From NCBI GenBank assembly GCA_012064385.1, contig QRDG01000395.1, forward strand, positions 2,428,549 through 2,492,548: a DNA stretch of 64,000 nt, read 5' to 3'. This document shows positions 11,981 to 22,120 of this stretch, one piece after another (the stretch's first letter is position 1; each line of letters begins with the position of its first letter). This DNA comes from Puccinellia tenuiflora (lineage: Eukaryota; Streptophyta; Magnoliopsida; Poales; Poaceae). Both the position numbers and the translations under genes were made by a program. Under the pieces are notes generated by a model. It was given only the letters and a program-made list of their open reading frames with translations, was not told the DNA's origin and searched no databases.

Positions 11981-13332
11981 CTAGTGGGGCGGCGGAGGAT
12001 ACATCTTTGTGGCCAGTGCGGCCGCGAGGTCTTCTACGGCTTGGACTGAAGCCTCGGAGGGCTTTTCGACCACGAAGTTGGGCATGACGGCGTTCGGGTG
12101 CGCCTCCCGGAGTGATGCCATCACACACGCCGCCGTATCAAGACTGGCCCCGTTCCGGTCCGTGCGCAACCAGGTTGCGATCCGATTCTTGGCAGACCTC
12201 ACGGAGGCTGTCATCTTCTTGAGGAACTCGGCCACTTCGGGAAGGCTTCGGCAGTCCGGGGCCAACCCGGAGAGTTCGGCATGCCTGTCCAGTTGAAGCA
12301 CCCGCGTCACCACATCTGCGCTGGCGGCGATGATGCTCTTGAACCCGTCTTCTGCCTGTTGGTGGATTCCCGCCAGCTCCGAGGACACCCGGGAGTTGTC
12401 CTCCTCCAGTTCAAGGAGCTTGTTCGTCAGCGATGACAGTTCCTCCTCCTTCAGCTTCAGGGACTTCTCCAGCTCGGAAGTTCTCTGGCCATCCAGCTTG
12501 GCCTGGTCCCGCAGCTTGCGGGTGGCATCTCTCTCCGCGAGGAGACCCTTCTCGTCGTCTTCGGCTGCCTTCTGGGCCTCTGTCTTTTTCCGCTGCGCTT
12601 CCTGGGCATCCCTGGCTTTCTCGTCCAGCGCCATTTGATGCTTCTTCTCCGCCTCAGCGAGACGCTGCTCGACCTTCGTCTTCAGCTCCTCCCTCTGGAG
12701 CTCCAGGGCTCTAGCTTCCGTCGTCAGTTCAGCCTCTCTGGCTACCAACCGCTGCTCCCTTTGCGCAAGTTCATCCCGCTTGCTGTTGTTCTTCTTCTCC
12801 ATGCTTTTCCACATGATTGAGAATAGGCTCCACTGGCGGGACAACTCGGTCGCTGCTCTGTTGATCGCCTCCTCGGCATGGGAGCTGGCACGCGCCAGCG
12901 CGTCTTCCCTGGCCTCAGTCTCCTAGGCCAGCTATTCGATTCCCCGGATCACGGCCTCCTTAGTGTTCGCCCCCGTAATCGTAACCTCGGGGGCTGCTCC
13001 CTGCGAATCCCCGGGAATGTTTCTTCTCCCGCTTAGCGTGGAGAAGTTCGCCTTGATCTCCGCCAGCGCGGCTATCTTGGCGCTCGCTCCGGAACATGTC
13101 GACAGGGTGACGTATGTGTCCATCTCTTCCCCTATCATAAGCGAGCAATCCAGGAGGTTCGGGGTGCCCGGACAGTTCACGTCTCCTGCAACGGTCGAAC
13201 CTTGCCCAGGCACCGCCACGCGCTCGCCCCCCGGGCGTGCACCCGTCGCCTCGGGTGCGGCTTTGGACACCTCTTGGTCTGGAGTCGTCGCAGCGTGGTC
13301 TCCCGTCGGGAACCCACCAACCACCGAAGTAT

Positions 13333-13407
13333 CTGTTTCAGCAAGGCACAATGGTAAGTCGTTGGGGGCGGGGCAAGGTTGGACTTGTCCGATTGGACGA
13401 GGCTTAC
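13333..13407 (-). other. Predicted intron 2 in the antisense gene of X
   Basis: Donor GGCAG|GTAAGC at 13407 and acceptor GCTGAAACAG|AT at 13333, 75 nt. The length is a multiple of three, so the frame is open whether or not it is spliced. The splice signals are good, but frame gives no extra support. Confidence 0.45.
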
Positions 13408-13604
13408 CTGCCGCCTCCAAAGTCCCTGCTCCTCCAGCCCTCGCGGGGGTCGGATGCGTCCCGGAGTTGTTCTGCGCGTCGCCCCCCGGCACCTTCTCCG
13501 AGCTGGGAGCAGTCTGATTCCCTCTGGGGACACCGGCGCTAGTGGCCGTGTCGCGCGCCGCCGCCTCCCGCCGCCTCTTGCTGGCTTCCGGGGAAGTTTG
13601 GCCC

Positions 13605-13691
13605 CTGCAACGACTTTTGGTTAAACTTCCCGGAGGTGCGGCTCGCAAGTTCAGTAGCGGCATAGCACGGACGAGCAAAAAGAAAGCTTAC
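13605..13691 (-). other. Predicted intron 1 in the antisense gene of X
   Basis: Donor GG|GTAAGC at 13691 and acceptor GTTGCAG|G at 13605. Removing 87 nt joins codon CGC GG to G GGC CAA and avoids an in-frame TAA inside the donor. It moves reading from the upstream open frame into the downstream open frame that contains KRRRE. Confidence 0.6.
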
Positions 13692-13970
13692 CCGCGGGGT
13701 CGCTTGTGGCCCAGTGACTCGGGCATGCCTACGGACCCGGCGGAGGAGCCGTGCGGGCTCACGGGCATCGTATTGACGGCAAGGGAGGGCTCCGGGACTG
13801 GCGACTGGCATCGGAGCTGCCCCTTGCGATGCGGCACGATGACGAAGGCGTCGTCATCGAACTCCATGCCAATGGGACCGCTCTCTTCTTCGACCACGAG
13901 CGGTGCCCGGGGGCTCATCTTCGGACTTGGGACCATGGCGGGTCCTCGGACTCGGAGGAAACTTCCGGGG

Positions 13971-14951
13971 CATAAATTTCGGAACCCCTCCAGAGAGAAA
14001 CACCGAAAAGACTTAGCCAAAAAGCTCAGATGAAAATATGGGCCGGAACTTCCGGTGCTTGGGCCGGAACTTCCGGGGGCCGGAATTTCCGGCCTAAACT
14101 CCGGAACTTCCGCCCTTCTGAAAACTGGCGGAAACTACAAAACGAAAACAGGCATATCTTTTGCATCCGGACTCCATTTTCGATGATCTTGGGCTCGTTA
14201 GAATTGTAAAAACGAGCACAACAAGGATATACAGAAAAACATCATAGTCCAATGAGGGAGGATAAAACCAAAAGGAGAAAGGTATAACCTCTCTAAGAAA
14301 GACGAACCGATAAACCTCCAAAACCAAAAACGCAATAGGAGACACATATGAAAACCGTTTTCGGTGAACTTGACCTTGTCATGACAAGCAGGACAAGCAC
14401 CAAGACCACACCACGATAAAAGCCAAATAAGAACCAAAAAATATGATTGCAAGGATGCAAAGGTTTGAGCTCTCCCCGAACGATATGATCAAGATACTCG
14501 GTCGAGAGGCCCTCTTGATAGTACGGCTATCTATCCTATAACCCAGTCTCTCAACTAACAACATGAGACCTGTAAAATAGAAACCCTATCAAGATCATAC
14601 CTTTGCCTTGCGCATTAATCCACTTGGGGTCGATGATGATGATCTTCATCTCCTCAAGATGAATCACCTTTCTTGATTGCGCTTCGCTTGGTGAAGATTC
14701 ACATGATGCTCGTCCATACACCAAGATGGGAAAGGCACTCTTCGGCATATCTTCACTTGGACTTGAGTGTTGATCAACCCGCACCTAGCCTTGATCAACA
14801 TATAATCTTCTTCCCTTATCCTTGACTCCAACAAATGGAGATCAAGCAATGCTTATGGACACACCTACAAATATAGCTCAATACAAACATTAGTCCATAG
14901 AGATTGTCATTAATTACCAAAACCACACATAGGGGCAACCATGCACTTTCA
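13971..14951 (-). mobile_element. 5' LTR of Copia element Z (3' end lost)
   Basis: The right half (14609-14951) pairs with the LTR at 6146-6486, and the LTR terminus (minus strand TGAAAGTGC) is at 14951. Sequence left of 14609, including the CCGGAACTTCCGG palindromes, is assigned here by its continuity and composition. The expected primer-binding site on the left side is absent. A deletion apparently removed the end of this LTR and the 3' part of X together. The left boundary is uncertain by about 30 bp. Confidence 0.6.
14043..14110 (+). repeat. Cluster of ccggaacttccgg near-palindromes
   Basis: ccggaacttccgg or a one-base variant (ccggaatttccgg) occurs four times in 68 bp. Each is an inverted repeat with a central mismatch. 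They lie inside the Z 5' LTR and could fold as small hairpins or act as protein sites. Confidence 0.8.
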
Positions 14952-15386
14952 CACACGTACAACCAAACACAGGAATTACAAACAATCTCACAACCTCTGA
15001 CCTAACCGCTTACAGGCGCCACACAGGCTAAACTGAACAGGATCTTACTCCGCTTGACGCCCCTTTACAAACGGTGGAGTGCAGCCGATGCCGCTTTAAA
15101 AGAGTTGGGTTGCCAAGAATAGCAGGCGAGGGTGGGGTTATAAAGCAGGAAGGACGGAGGTCTCAAGTTTACTGGGTAAGGTCGATTTCTTCTCATGGAA
15201 GAAACCGGCTAGTCTTGCCGGGGAAGATTGGGACAGGTCCTACTACACCATACTGTTGACCAACACAAGCCATGCCGGTTAGGTGGAGATGGGTTAAATC
15301 CATCGGGCTCACTGTCGGGCAAAAGTAAGGCGGGCATTCCATGCTAGGGTAGTCTACAGCCAGCTTGGTGCTCTGATACCATGCTC
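14952..15386 (-). mobile_element. Internal start of Sukkula-like element WL
   Basis: On the minus strand a primer-binding site (tggtatcagagc, 15371-15382) lies four bases after the LTR end. It is followed by sequence related to 37532-37800 in W, including a peptide-coding similarity (GVGQQYG.VGPVPIFP). The element is cut at 14951 by the end of Z. No intact frame. Confidence 0.75.
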
Positions 15387-16792
15387 TGTGGCACCCCTCC
15401 TGACACGTGTTGCCAGAGAGCCGGTCGCCCCGTGCGCCAGCCCAGGATATTTGGACGCACGTTACAACAATGCAACATAGCGGAAATATCATTACACAAT
15501 GAGGCCCAGAGGGCTACAAATGGTTTACATGGCCATCAAGGCATGAAAATTATCATGGCCAAGTATGGCACGGGACAGAGTTTAACTGGCAGCAGAAGAC
15601 ACAGATACGGCAACGGCTTGGTGCGACTCCATTCCACAGGAATCTGGCTGGGCTACTGATCCTAGCACGCTCTTGCTCCATCTCTTTGCCATGGTAGAAG
15701 ATGAATCCTCTCAACGTCTGGCCACATGAAAAGCCAGTTTGAGTACAATGACGTACTCACAAGAAAACAACCACAAGACATGAACAGTCAAGCAATCAGG
15801 CAACAAGTGGCTAGCAACAGGAAATGATCTAAACATGGCAAGGGTCTACTTAGGACAGTCCAAAAGGATGACAACATGGCATCACAATAAAACATGGCAT
15901 AAGCAAACAACGGGAGTACCACCAATACAAAATCCAAACCAGGTGGGGTTGGATCGTGTACCGGAGATCACAGAAATAACTTACCTGTGACGAAAACAGG
16001 TGTATCCATTGGTACCAAGTATTTTACATCACCTGTCATCACCACTAGGCCCAACGGCCTCTCCACATCTATCAAACTGCTAGGCCCACTGGCCTCATAT
16101 CTCTGTTCGAGGCATGCACGGCTGACGTTGGCTCGGGCGTAACTCTAGGCTCCCAACGATCACACCGTCACCCCAAACACGGGTAACCATCCATGACTCG
16201 AGTAACATTCCCCGCATCAGCCTATTGTAATCAGGTTGTTCATCTTTCTTTCAAACCGGACTTAACTTTAACCTCCGGACTCGACAAAGGACAATAGTGT
16301 GACCGACACTGAACTGTTCCATAACCTAGGAACAAGGCTAGCTGCTAGACGACACACTCTCGAGAGGTTGCAGTTACCACCCATCTAAATGCACCTTACT
16401 TAGCTAAGGCAAGATACACTTACATAACCGTTCACGCTACCAAGACACTCCTTGTATAGCTACCAACTTACCACTCGGGCTAAGTCTTATGACGAAGTGA
16501 ATCCGGCACGTCCCCAACTCATGAGCAACGCCTAGCTCCGGAACCTTCGCAAGACTAGCCCCGACCACAACTATGCAGTATCCGACTAGACTTGCCAAGT
16601 GGGTAGCATCAAAGGAGGCTTGATAGGTTACATAGGCTATGGCTCTCCCATTTGGGCGATAGTGGTAGTGCGTTCAATGTTCAGATTAGTGGCACTATGG
16701 ACTGACCCTATCGAAGTTTGGAGGGTTGGTTCATTTAATCTAGTTTCTTTCAACCACAATTCCAACAACGGAGGATTAGTCCAACACAATAA

Positions 16793-16975
16793 CAGATTAG
16801 TCCAATGCAAAACCATAATATCATATCAACATGAAACAAATAAGTCCAATGCAAAATCATAATATCATATCAAAATGAAACAGATTAGTCCAATGCAAAA
16901 CCATAATATCATATCAACATGAAACAGATTAGTCCAATGCAAAACCATAATATCATATCAACATGAAACAGAAGC
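16793..16975 (+). repeat. 44-bp tandem repeat, about four units, in the WL LTR
   Basis: Unit agattagtccaatgcaaaac plus cataatatcatatcaacatgaaac, repeated four times with few changes. The corresponding position in the W LTRs has no such array, so it is a local expansion in WL. Confidence 0.9.
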
Positions 16976-17085
16976 AAACTGCACACAATAGTTCAAGCAA
17001 TATATAGTTAGTTTGCATCGACCGGGTGACTATAGGGCCACCACTGATCAAGCAAAGAAATAAATAAAAATAGTTAGTTCAACCA

Positions 17086-17290
17086 GGCGATGGCGGAGAT
17101 ACCTCCGACCAGTGACAGCCACAGGTTGAGTAAAAGAAAACAAAATAGCACAGTCAACCGGGCAATGGTGGAGATACCGCCGACCAGTAACAGCCACAGG
17201 TTGAGTAAAAGGAAATAAAATTGCAGAGTTGGTTAGCGTTAACCGGGCGATGGCGGAGATACCTCCGACCAGTGACAGCCACAGATCGAC
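17086..17290 (+). repeat. Degenerate 70-90 bp repeats in the WL LTR
   Basis: Three copies of a segment running from accgggcgatgg through gagatacctccgaccagtga to cagccacaggttgagta. The W LTRs carry the same three-fold repeat in the other orientation at 35775-35985, so the repeat is ancestral to the family. Confidence 0.85.
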
Positions 17291-17532
17291 TACAAAGTTA
17301 GTGGAGGTTTCCACGCGATCCCGTTCCTCCATTCCATTGATTGCGGCGGTTCCCCCAGTCCATCGTCGCCGGAATGGGGAGTGGTGCATGGTACCGTCCA
17401 ACACACGCCACAACTCTACAGAAAATTAGCCGGTTCAATCCACTTGGGCAGGACCCAATGTGTATTTAGTCGGGGTACCGGAACTCAACCCACGGGACAT
17501 GGGTTTATCGTATTACAGGTATGAAACAAAGT

Positions 17533-17646
17533 CACGATATCTCGTGACACACAGTTGACAGGATATAAGAAAGCCACGATATCTCGTGACGCACAGTTGA
17601 CAGGTTGTAAACAAAGCCACGATATCTCGTGACGCACAGTTCACGG
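17533..17646 (+). repeat. 42-43 bp repeat with cacgatatctcgtg palindrome
   Basis: cacgatatctcgtgac starts at 17533, 17575 and 17618, each time followed by [ag]cacagttgacagg or a variant. The core is an inverted repeat (cacga-tatc-tcgtg). The W LTRs do not contain this array. Confidence 0.9.
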
Positions 17647-18746
17647 TTGATAAGCAATAAAATGCACCAATATGATAGGGTAAAATGAAAACAAACAAAC
17701 ACCGCCTGAGTGTTCATAGCAAGTGGTTAGCTTGCCTTCGACGATCGACGCCATTTGGTTTCGGGGTCACGGACACGTCGCGGGTTAGGGTCTCGGTATG
17801 TCGGTACCGTGGAATACACCTATACATGCATACACGGGTGCTGAGCATATAAGCATATCACAAAAATGTAAAACCTATACCACTAGATAGAGCTTTTCAA
17901 ACTATAAATTTAGAAATTTGAATCACCTCAAACGGAGCTACGGATCAAAAGTTACGGTCCGGCGACGGATTGCTATCTGTTGCTCACTCGAAAAAAAACA
18001 GAACGGACTGATTCCGAGCTGGGCTGGGCTGGTTGCGCATTTTCGTAAAGTATGCTTTCCCTGCGAAGAAACGTAAACCTGAGGAAAAAACAAATACGCT
18101 TTCAGCTAGCCTATTTTGCAACGATTGGCTCCTTCAACCTTGGGCTCACGTACGGGAGCAAGCACGGAACGGCCGCGTCGCCGATGACTGTTGGCCGGGG
18201 AGGATGCCGGCGGCGGGGTAGCCGTGCCCCACCGCGCCTGGGGATGGCTTCGGGCCAGGGGACGGCGGAGGTTGCCGCCGTGGTCGACTCGCGCGTGTCG
18301 GCCATGGCGGGTCCTCGGGAGGCGACGACGACGGTGATGGAGGAGGCTCGGCAGGCTGGCCGAGGACGGCGGCGAGGCAGCCGTGCCCCACCCAGGCTGG
18401 GGTAGTGCGGGGGAGTGGCCGGGGACATCCTCCGCGTGCGGCGCCCGCATCCGCCCCGGCGCGATCATGCGGACACGCCGGCGACGACATCGGCGAAGGG
18501 GCGGGCTAGAGGACGCGCCGTCGGCAGGGATGGAGCCTCCATGCTCCACCGCGCCCGAGGGTGGTCACAGCGGCGATGGAGGTGGCCAGGAGGCGCCGTG
18601 CTGGGCTCGACCGTACGGCCATGGTGGCTCGAGCGCGTCGACGTCCGCGGTCGGTCTCGAGCCGCTTGCTATCCTTGCTCTGTGGTCAAATGGGGAGGCA
18701 GAGGAGAGGATGGGTGTGGCGTCCGCGGGTGGGGGCTCGAGCTGCT

Positions 18747-18757
18747 CTCTATATAGG
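18747..18757 (-). promoter_or_regulatory. TATA box of the WL LTR
   Basis: Minus strand cctatatagag, in the same relative place as tataaagg in the W 3' LTR. Confidence 0.5.
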
Positions 18758-19986
18758 CGGGGACGAGGTGACGGACAACGACTACTCGAAGCTCCAACAC
18801 AAGGGCATAGCTCCAAAAAAATTAAATGGAGAGGATAAGAACGGGCAGCCGGATAGGGAGGCCGAGCTGGACGAGCAGTATCCAACAGTGAAGTTACTGT
18901 GCGGGGGATTAGGCAGGGTTTAGGGCTAGGCAGGTTTAGGTCATGCCGAAGGGTGCGTTCGGGACGTCCAGAGCACGACGCGAGCAACATTGTCGCGTTC
19001 CCATCGACTCGGAGCACCAAACAGAAAACGGCTTCACCACTGTGTCCGTAGAGGCTAGAAAAACACAACAAAACAGGAAACACTCAAAGGGGCCAACCTT
19101 TGCTGTGCAAAATTTTCAGAAAACCGAGGGAACGCCAGGTGATCGATGAAATGACCAAGGTCTTTCACATCTCAGAAAAATCCCCAAAATTCGCAGTAGG
19201 CTAGAATAGATGTATATAGTATGTTTGTGGAGTTTGATATCAATTGGAAACCTGGAGGTTGGTCAAATAATTTGGTGCCCAAAATGTCATAATGGCATGG
19301 GTATACCAAGTGCACTTACTCAAATCATATGGGCGTGATGTTGTGGATATGGGGTTGTGTATGGGATCTTGTCAATTTGGAAAAGTACCAATGTCAGATG
19401 ACTTTTGTAGCTAGGGGTTGCTTTGGAAATTTGCATATAGGCATAAAAAGGACATTACAAAGGAAGTACCACAAATATTGCTCAAATGAGGTTGGGCCAA
19501 TGGAGTAAAATGCTCAGGAGGTGGAATGATTCACTTGCACAAATTTGTAGAATTTCTGGATGAGTGGAAGGTGTGTACATAAATTTTGGATTGAAAATGG
19601 CATAGTAGAGAATATGGTTCAACTTGGAAGTCTTGCATGGGACTATGGAATATTTTTCCATGGGAGTGATGTATATGTATGAGGGAACCAAGTGGTGGCT
19701 TGGTGGAATTTATTTCAAGCTACAATTGTGGTGGTGGCTTTGGTGGGATAGATGGGAGGGGTTTGGAATTTCCAACTTGAACCAATGTTCGACAGACAAA
19801 ACAATGGCATGGAAATATGGTGGAGGCCGACAAAGATCAGGGATTATTGGGAAAATTTCTAAGAGAGCGAAACCAAAGTCAAATCAAAGACCAACAGGTT
19901 GAAAGAAAATAGTTTGAAAACAGAAAAAGTTTTTCAGGCGCGAGAAAACATTACTAACATTACGGACGAATTTATGGGATGTTACA

Positions 19987-21092
19987 CCACACCATTATCT
20001 ACAATACTATGCAGGCTTTCGTTTCATTCCACTATCACATGAATAGCATTTTGTCACTTTGACAATTCAAGCAATTTATCAATAACAACTCTCCAACAAA
20101 TATAACTGAAGAAAAAGAGAGTTTAATAACAACTACTAGAAGCTCTAAATAAGATAAAAACTAAAAGCGAGAGCTTACTAGCAAACAAACAGTAGCTAAG
20201 AATACTCAACAAAATATAAGCGAATCACAGGAGTATTCAAACGAAAAAGCGGAACGTGTCTCTCTCCCACATAAACAAAGCAAGGATCCAACAAGCATAG
20301 GACCAGCAAACAAACAAACAAAACTGAAAGTAAGAATACGCTCCAAGTATAGCACATAATATGTAAAGTGATAAAAACTTAGTTCAACGAAGATGACCTC
20401 ATGATAGTCGATGAAGAAGAGGGGATGCCTTGGGCATCCCCAAGCTTTGACGCTTGATAGTTCTTGATATTCAGAGGGGGTGCCATGGGGGCATCCCCAA
20501 GCTTGAGCTCTGATCCATCTTCAATTTCTTCATTATCCTCTCCTTTGGAACTTAAAAACTCCCTTCACACAAAACTTCTCATAAACTGATTAGAGGGTTA
20601 GTGCTCATAAATTAAAATGCACATGTGTTCAACTCAAGACAAATTGCAAAAAAAATTTATTAGGCATTAGCTACTGTTTACTAAGCCTCAATGTGGCACT
20701 CCACCTCTAGAGTATCACATTTGACAATAGTAAAGAGACTAATACAAAATAAAAAACAGAATCTGTCAAAATCTGAACAGTATGTAAAGATCGAATTTTT
20801 CGAGACACTTCTGTAGCTCAAATCAGAAAACTCAAAACTAACGAAAGATAGATAAAAGTATCAGGCTTGCTTTCTAAAGATTTCATAAAAAGATAAAATT
20901 AAGAGATTTTTTGGATTTTCGAACAGTGATGGACAGAAATCTGTTTCTGGACAGCAAAACAACACCTCGCACTTTCAATGCATTAGAGGCTAAACTTGGC
21001 ACAAAAAAACAAAAGAAAAGGATAAAATGAAGTTGCTACAGAGGCAACAACTTCAAGACTCAAGAAAAGTGAAAAGCAAACAGATGCCATAG
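19987..21092 (-). mobile_element. 3' part of Sabrina-like element SB (internal, non-coding)
   Basis: A-rich sequence, T-rich on the element's strand. On the minus strand the motif aagcttggggatgcc occurs twice (20430-20500), as in the plus-strand relative at 6068. No coding frame. It belongs with 28112-30570, from which it is separated by the element A array. Its 3' LTR is missing, replaced by WL at 19986. Confidence 0.65.
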
Positions 21093-22109
21093 GATGGCTT
21101 AAGTTGGGGCCGATGGACGCTGGTGGAACCGGGGAGGGATGGTGCGTAGAATTACACACACGGAATACACAAGCACACACACGATCTACCCAGGTTCAGG
21201 GCCCTCATGAGGAGGTAAAACCCCTACTCCTGCTTGCCTGATCTATATATGGTGATGCATATGTGAGGTACATGGTTGCTGCTTCAGCTGTCTCTCTAGA
21301 GGAGGAAGAAGAGCTCGTACGAGAGCAGGGGAGAATGAATCCCGGAGCCCCCGGGCGATCGATCCCCCTGGTGCTCCTTGTAAAGGGGAGCCTAGGGGAC
21401 ATGGGGAGCCCCACTAACACTTCTCAATGTACTATAGCTGAGATGACTACTGGGGTCTTGTCGCACTATTCCCAATAGTGTTGTACTATGCATGCACAGT
21501 AGCCCGGCATGGCTACAGTGGCGCTTGTCTCCTCCTGGAAATATCTGTCTGCCTGGCAGCGAACGATGCCAGTCTGAGCTAGGAGCATCCCAAGACCGAC
21601 ATAGGGAGGCGAGGTAGCTGGCGAGGGGGAGCAGGCAGCGATGCTGGTCTGAGCCATGGGTGTCCCAAGACCCGGCATCGATGGAGAGTAGTTGATGAAG
21701 AGAACCGACATAGTCTGTGCCATCGATGGGCAACTATGTCGGTCATGGGGTGATGAAGTGCTGCGTATGCCGGCCTGGGCACGGTAGCGGAGAGTGAGCC
21801 GACCGGGATAACCTGGTCAGCCGACATAGGCTATGTCGGCATGGGACTATATGACGGCCTGGCCCTTTCTATGTCGGTTTAAGCGCTGGGATGCCGGCCT
21901 GGGTGATCTATCAAGGGAGAATCGGCCCAACCACGTTAGGGAATCCGACATAGGCTTATGTCAGCTCAGCAACTGGTACGTCGGCCTGGGCCATGCCAAT
22001 GACGGCCTAGGCTGCCTTCTTCTGCTATTCCTTTTCTTATATTTATTTATTTGCTGTCTCTTCCTTCCAATATACCAATAAACCACCAACTCTAGGGTAC
22101 CCGGGGCCA
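21093..22109 (-). mobile_element. LTR copy 1 (3' LTR) of non-autonomous Gypsy element A
   Basis: Matches 27053-28096. On the minus strand it begins TGGCCCCGGGTACCC at 22109, right after a tract of G. The other end lacks the last bases (tgtcgtcgtggtgaa) present in copies 2 and 3, so it is truncated at 21093 against SB sequence. Its TATA box is mutated (ctttacaagg instead of ctttataagg). Confidence 0.85.
21595..21985 (-). promoter_or_regulatory. Cluster of DRE/CRT-type sites in U3 of LTR copy 1
   Basis: Octamers matching [AG]CCGACNT on either strand start at 21595, 21704, 21736, 21820, 21833, 21871 and 21978. 21820-21840 is a perfect inverted repeat of ten-base arms, GCCGACATAG-G-CTATGTCGGC. 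The cluster lies upstream of the LTR TATA position in element orientation. [A/G]CCGACNT is the published preferred site of DREB1A/CBF3. That these sites drive the LTR is inference. Confidence 0.5.
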
Positions 22110-22120
22110 ACCCCCCAAAG
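22110..22120 (-). other. Polypurine tract of element A
   Basis: Minus strand ctttggggggt directly before the LTR start, the position required for plus-strand DNA priming. Confidence 0.7.

Larger units (their letters stand above)
11981..13970 (-). pseudogene. Antisense gene of X (coiled-coil part of a Transposase_28-type protein, 5' end missing)
   Basis: Read on the minus strand. A first exon (about 13955 to 13692) encodes acidic, Pro/Ser-rich sequence ending in a GHKRPRG segment. After a predicted 87-nt intron the frame resumes with a basic KRRRE motif. A further 75-nt intron is predicted at 13407-13333. From about 12923 to 11981 the protein is a long heptad-rich coiled coil with many E, K, L, R and A residues, then a compact C-terminal part ending MYPPPPH. 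Two TAG codons at 12926-12933 interrupt the frame. The N-terminal domain seen in Y is absent because X is cut at about 13970. Antisense ORFs near the 3' LTR are known in Tat-lineage Gypsy elements such as Grande and RIRE2. Their function is unproven. Confidence 0.65.
15387..19986 (-). mobile_element. 5' LTR of Sukkula-like LARD WL (4.6 kb)
   Basis: The minus strand begins TGTAACATCCCATAAATTCG at 19986 and ends ...gggtgccaca at 15387. Related over its length to the W LTRs at 32942-37531 and 40565-45207, but clearly more diverged and in the opposite orientation. Its TATA box is at 18747-18757. GC-rich stretches (18150-18850) produce many spurious open frames. Internal repeats are listed separately. 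Confidence 0.85.

Noticed and set aside
18050..19083. Many overlapping frames of 100-170 codons
   Set aside because: GC-rich middle of the WL LTR, Arg/Pro/Ala-rich on both strands, no conserved motif. The W LTR equivalents (33900-34990 and 41550-42650) behave the same.
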